Assembly (NCBI GenBank): GCA_002696025.1
Contig: NZQU01000049.1
Location: forward strand, 1 to 10,631
DNA: 10,631 nucleotides
Source of the DNA: Crocinitomicaceae bacterium
GTDB lineage: Bacteria > Bacteroidota > Bacteroidia > Flavobacteriales_D > Crocinitomicaceae
Direction: 5' to 3'
The translations under genes were made by a program, and so were the position numbers. The notes beneath the pieces were generated by a model. It searched no databases, was not told where the DNA came from, and saw only the letters and a list, made by a program, of their open reading frames with translations. Position 1 is the stretch's first letter, and each line of letters starts with the position of its first letter. Below, piece by piece: positions 7,903 to 10,631 of the stretch.

Positions 7903-8878
7903 ATTAGTAATTGACGGTTCAGGCTTTGTTGGCTCTTTTTTGATAAAAGAATTTCAAGATGATTCTGTCATAAATTTTGATAAGAATCCTAGTCCATTTT
8001 TCAATAAGATTACCACGATAGGAAATATTCTGGATTTAGAAGGCTTTGATAAAATATTTAAAGATGTTGAGACTGTAATTCTTCTTGCAGCCGAGCATAG
8101 AGATGATGTGTCTCCAATTTCGATGTATTATGATGTGAATGTTAGAGGAACAAAAAATATTCTTGATAAAATGGATAAATTTCAAATTAAAAATTTAGTC
8201 TTTACCAGCTCTGTTGCCGTTTATGGATTAAATAAAAAAAATCCAAATGAGAATCATAAAAAAGATCCATTTAATCACTACGGTAAAAGTAAGTGGTTAG
8301 CTGAGCAGGCTATTAAAGAATGGTATGATAATAACCCTGTTGGAAAATCTGTAACTATAATTAGACCAACAGTTATTTTTGGAGAAAGAAATAGAGGTAA
8401 TGTTTACAATTTATTAAAACAAATCAGTTCAGGAAAATTCATAATGATTGGAAAAGGTGACAATATAAAATCTATGGCTTATGTTGGAAATGTTGTAGCC
8501 TTTATCAAAAGCAGACTTCTAAATAAAAAAATGGGTTATCAAATATTTAATTATGTTGATAAGCCAGATTACAAAATGAATGAATTGGTTTCAATAATTG
8601 AGACAAAAATGGAATTAAATAGCTCAAATTTTAAACTACCATATTGGCTAGGATATTTGGGAGGACTTTGTTTTGACTTTTTCTCACTTTTGTCAGGGAA
8701 AAAATTTCCAATTAGTGCAGTTAGGGTTAAAAAGTTTTGCGCTACAACACAGTTTGATGCTGAAAAAGTACACAAATGTTTTGATGCTCCATTTAAACTG
8801 AAAAACGGCTTGGACAAAACTTTAGAGCATGAATTTATTAATCCAAAGGAAGATGATATTCTTTTTTATTCGGAGTAA
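7880..8878 (+). CDS. gnu: N-acetyl-glucosaminyl-diphospho-undecaprenol 4-epimerase (Gnu family)
   Basis: Extended short-chain dehydrogenase that interconverts GlcNAc-PP-undecaprenol and GalNAc-PP-undecaprenol at the membrane, setting the first sugar of the repeat unit. From memory of the E. coli O157 Gnu (Z3206) protein, long blocks agree: LLAAEHRDDVSP, SSVAVYGLNK, DPFNHYGKSKW, TIIRPTVIFGERNRGNVYNL and VRVKKFCATTQFDA. The catalytic Tyr134 and Lys138 are in YGKSK, and the Ser in TSSVAVYG. The NAD-binding glycine motif GSGFVGS (13-19, bases 7916-7936) lies upstream of the first canonical start, TTG at 7940, so that start is wrong. The frame is open back to a stop at 7874-7876 and contains no ATG, GTG or TTG before the motif. 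ATT at 7880 gives 332 residues, close to the about 330 of E. coli Gnu, and overlaps the upstream gene by 23 bases. Function is confident; the start is not. Confidence 0.9.
   Translation: MTQQKKYKLVIDGSGFVGSFLIKEFQDDSVINFDKNPSPFFNKITTIGNILDLEGFDKIFKDVETVILLAAEHRDDVSPISMYYDVNVRGTKNILDKMDKFQIKNLVFTSSVAVYGLNKKNPNENHKKDPFNHYGKSKWLAEQAIKEWYDNNPVGKSVTIIRPTVIFGERNRGNVYNLLKQISSGKFIMIGKGDNIKSMAYVGNVVAFIKSRLLNKKMGYQIFNYVDKPDYKMNELVSIIETKMELNSSNFKLPYWLGYLGGLCFDFFSLLSGKKFPISAVRVKKFCATTQFDAEKVHKCFDAPFKLKNGLDKTLEHEFINPKEDDILFYSE
7890..7897 (+). repeat. Poly(A)8 tract at the glycosyltransferase/gnu overlap
   Basis: Eight A bases lie in the overlap between the end of the TuaG-like gene and the open frame leading into gnu. 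Loss of one A would remove the glycosyltransferase stop at 7900-7902 and join it directly to the gnu frame, as ...HYAAKKYKLVIDGSGFVG. Confidence 0.8.
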
Positions 8879-8915
8879 TTACTGTTTAAAATGATTAACT
8901 GTACATGAAATAAAA

Positions 8916-9980
8916 ATGAACAACCATAATCAAAAATACATCCTAAGTTTTATAGCAAAGCTCCTAGACCCTAAAACCGCAGTAGATAAATTTTATTTTA
9001 CAAGTCCATCCCAAATCTTTTGGGATGGACTTGTAAAAATGGGAAGTAAACATTTGGTTTTACCTGCAATTAACGGAGCGTTAAAACGAAAAAAATTAGC
9101 ACATCACTTACCTAAAGATTTGATGATATTTTTAAAGGAAATTTCCGATTTAAATTATGAACGAAATAAAGCTATAAAGAAACAAATATTCTTTTTGTCA
9201 AATATCCTTAAAAAGAATAAAATAAATCATGTATTTCTGAAAGGAGCTGCAATGTTAATTTTTAGGCCTTTCAACACATTGGAAGAAAGAATGATTGGAG
9301 ATATTGATATTTTGATTCCAAAACATGACTTAATTAAAGCCAAAAATATTCTATTTTCAAACGGTTTTTCCTACTTGTATGATGATGATGTGGAATTTAC
9401 AGAAGGGCTAAAAGAAAAACCAAAAAAAGATTTAAACAGAATAGTGCATTCTAATTATATAGCTGCAGTCGAACTGCATATTGAGCCACTTGAGTTTAAA
9501 AATATTCATCACTTTTCATCCGAATTGATTACAAAAAATATAATTTATATTGATGGATTTCCTATTCCTAACCAGATGAATTTATGGAGACATGCCATAT
9601 TTAACTGGCAATATAACGATAATGGATTTCATCACAATAATTTTTCATTTAGAACCTTCATGGATGTTGTTCATTTGGAATCTATAAACTTTGATAATAA
9701 TTCAATAATTCAGCCATCAATTGTTCACTTCTATTCCTTATGCTCCTTATTCATACCTAGATATGAAAACAGAAATTATATATCCTCAACCATATATAAT
9801 TATAAAATACTTTTCCCTAAGTTGGAGATTGTGAGTAATTACATAAATAAATGCATTAATAGGATATTAACAATTTTAGACCGATTAATTTTGTTGTTGA
9901 AATCAAAAACATACAGACAGCGTATATTTCAAAACCCAAAATTATTTTTTAAAAAAATAACCTATTTTTTAGGTAAATGA
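8916..9980 (+). CDS. Putative nucleotidyltransferase (PF14907-like)
   Basis: Protein of 354 residues with the pattern of the uncharacterised nucleotidyltransferase family PF14907: an N-terminal helical part with SQIFWDGLVKMGSKHLVLP (32-50), a long helix, then NHVFLKGAAMLIFRPF (104-119), RMIGDIDILIP (125-135) with the Asp-x-Asp metal-binding pair, KAKNILFSNGF (141-151), and AVELHIEPLEF (184-194) with the Glu-x-His motif. These fit a polymerase-beta-like nucleotidyltransferase core. Members often lie in polysaccharide or peptide-modification clusters, but their substrates are unknown to me, so no function is assigned. The gene begins 37 bases after gnu and probably belongs to the same transcription unit; 134 bases separate it from wza. 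Bases 8996-9038, inside codons 27-41, form a perfect 20-bp hairpin. The C-terminus (about 300-354) is Lys- and Ile-rich without recognised motifs. Confidence 0.75.
   Translation: MNNHNQKYILSFIAKLLDPKTAVDKFYFTSPSQIFWDGLVKMGSKHLVLPAINGALKRKKLAHHLPKDLMIFLKEISDLNYERNKAIKKQIFFLSNILKKNKINHVFLKGAAMLIFRPFNTLEERMIGDIDILIPKHDLIKAKNILFSNGFSYLYDDDVEFTEGLKEKPKKDLNRIVHSNYIAAVELHIEPLEFKNIHHFSSELITKNIIYIDGFPIPNQMNLWRHAIFNWQYNDNGFHHNNFSFRTFMDVVHLESINFDNNSIIQPSIVHFYSLCSLFIPRYENRNYISSTIYNYKILFPKLEIVSNYINKCINRILTILDRLILLLKSKTYRQRIFQNPKLFFKKITYFLGK
8996..9038. repeat. Perfect 20-bp inverted repeat with 3-base loop
   Basis: The arm at 8996-9015 is exactly complementary to that at 9019-9038, with only TCT (9016-9018) as loop. 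The core arm is ACAAGTCCATCCCAAA, flanked by TTTT on the left and AAAA on the right. It lies inside the nucleotidyltransferase coding sequence. A T-run is missing after the stem on both strands, so it is not a normal intrinsic terminator. Confidence 0.95.
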
Positions 9981-10114
9981 TAATTTTTATCAAATAAAAT
10001 TCATAATTCCAAAATTATTTATTTCAGTCAGGATGACTTAAAATTGGTAGGTTTTTGATATTGAAATATAATTTTTTTAATCCTTAATTATTCTTAAATT
10101 CGTAAAAATTTTAC

Positions 10115-10631
10115 ATGAGACTATTATTAATTTTACTATTTATAATCAGCAGTTCTTGTTCCAGTAAAAAGGATATTCTATTAATACAGGATGCCAATTT
10201 AAAACAAGATTATAATTTTAAATTCAAGGATATAAAAATAAAGCCTGACGATATCTTGAGAATTAATATTTCGTCAAAATCTGTAAATGTAGCTTCATTA
10301 TATAATTCTGGCTTAAATCCATCCCAAACTGGAAATATTTTAAGTTATCAAATTGAAGGTTATTTGGTTAATTCTGAAGGATATGTTAATATTCCTATCC
10401 TTGATCCAATAATGGTTAATGGTCTAACTTTGAGTGAAGCATCTAATAAAATACAAAAACAATTAGAACAAGAAGATGTGTTAAAAAACTCCACAGTTGA
10501 TATCAAAATTTTAAATGCTTACTTCACTGTCATTGGTGAGGTTAACTCTCCGGGAAGATATAGTTTTTTAGAAAACAACATGAGTATATTTCAGGCTCTA
10601 GGAATAGCTGGTGATTTAACAATTAATGGTA
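10115..10631 (+). CDS. wza: Wza-like polysaccharide export lipoprotein (3' end outside window)
   Basis: Outer-membrane polysaccharide export protein that forms the exit channel for capsule or exopolysaccharide. ATG at 10115 begins a lipoprotein signal peptide: basic Arg2, hydrophobic LLLILLFII (3-11), then SSSC with lipidated Cys15. The following SSKKDILLIQD is typical of flavobacterial homologues. The export domain (PF02563) is visible as IKIKPDDILRINISS (about 40-54) and YLVNSEGYVNIPIL with VNGLTLSEASNKIQKQL (about 86-120). The SLBB domain starts with TVDIKILNAYFTVIGEVNSPGRYSF, written here as TVDIKILNAYFTVIGE then VNSPGRYSF (about 128-152), and the window ends in FQALGIAGDLTING. About 172 residues are present of a usual 250-380. 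The 134 bases before it are gene-free and may hold its own promoter. A Wzc-type kinase gene commonly follows such genes but is outside the window. Confidence 0.92.
   Translation, partial: MRLLLILLFIISSSCSSKKDILLIQDANLKQDYNFKFKDIKIKPDDILRINISSKSVNVASLYNSGLNPSQTGNILSYQIEGYLVNSEGYVNIPILDPIMVNGLTLSEASNKIQKQLEQEDVLKNSTVDIKILNAYFTVIGEVNSPGRYSFLENNMSIFQALGIAGDLTING

Noticed and set aside
7940..8878. Epimerase starting at TTG 7940
   Set aside because: This start would remove the first strand and the GSGFVGS cofactor motif, which are clearly coded just upstream.
8996..9038. Hairpin read as an intrinsic terminator
   Set aside because: Neither strand has a T-run after the stem; the flanking T and A bases are part of the stem in the opposite order, and the position is early in a gene.
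10026..10038. Small hairpin AGTCA-GGA-TGACT in the gap before wza as a terminator
   Set aside because: The stem is only 5 bp and no T-run follows.
10044..10076. Bacteroidota-type promoter (TTG, 22 bases, TAATTTTT) before wza
   Set aside because: The spacing is long and the -7 element lacks the final G; in such AT-rich DNA similar matches are common. A promoter here is plausible but not supported by the match.

Overview
The window is very AT-rich (GC roughly 27-30% by eye). All genes lie on the plus strand, closely packed, with no Shine-Dalgarno-like sequences before the starts. Together with the C-terminal export lipoprotein, whose N-terminus (SSCSSKKDILLIQD) is typical of flavobacterial Wza proteins, this points to a member of the Bacteroidota, probably class Flavobacteriia. 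No rRNA, tRNA, transposase or CRISPR array is visible.

The locus is the inside of a surface-polysaccharide (O-antigen or capsule type) biosynthesis cluster. In order it holds: the C-terminal third of a NodU/CmcH-type O-carbamoyltransferase (1-530); a family 2 glycosyltransferase (587-1588); a Wzy-type polysaccharide polymerase broken by a frameshift at an A11 tract (1589-2810); a family 4 glycosyltransferase with a TTG start (2822-3838); an AsnB-type glutamine amidotransferase (3844-5706); a PaaK/CapK-like adenylate-forming enzyme (5815-7101); a TuaG-like family 2 glycosyltransferase (7144-7902); a Gnu-type GlcNAc-PP-undecaprenol 4-epimerase that lacks a canonical start codon and overlaps the previous gene (about 7880-8878); a PF14907-type putative nucleotidyltransferase containing a perfect 20-bp hairpin (8916-9980); and the first half of a Wza-like export lipoprotein (10115 to the right edge).

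The genes suggest a lipid-linked pathway. Gnu turns GlcNAc-PP-Und into GalNAc-PP-Und as the first sugar (WecA-type initiation would lie outside the window). Three glycosyltransferases extend the repeat unit. Carbamoyltransferase, amidotransferase and the CapK-like enzyme supply decorations. Wzy joins repeat units, and a Wza-like protein takes part in export. No flippase (Wzx) is in the window.

The observations most worth checking are the A11 frameshift in wzy, the missing start codon of gnu beside an A8 tract whose loss of one A would fuse it to the upstream glycosyltransferase, and the perfect hairpin inside the nucleotidyltransferase gene. The gene set is a recognisable polysaccharide cluster; I do not see clear evidence of a wholly new system.
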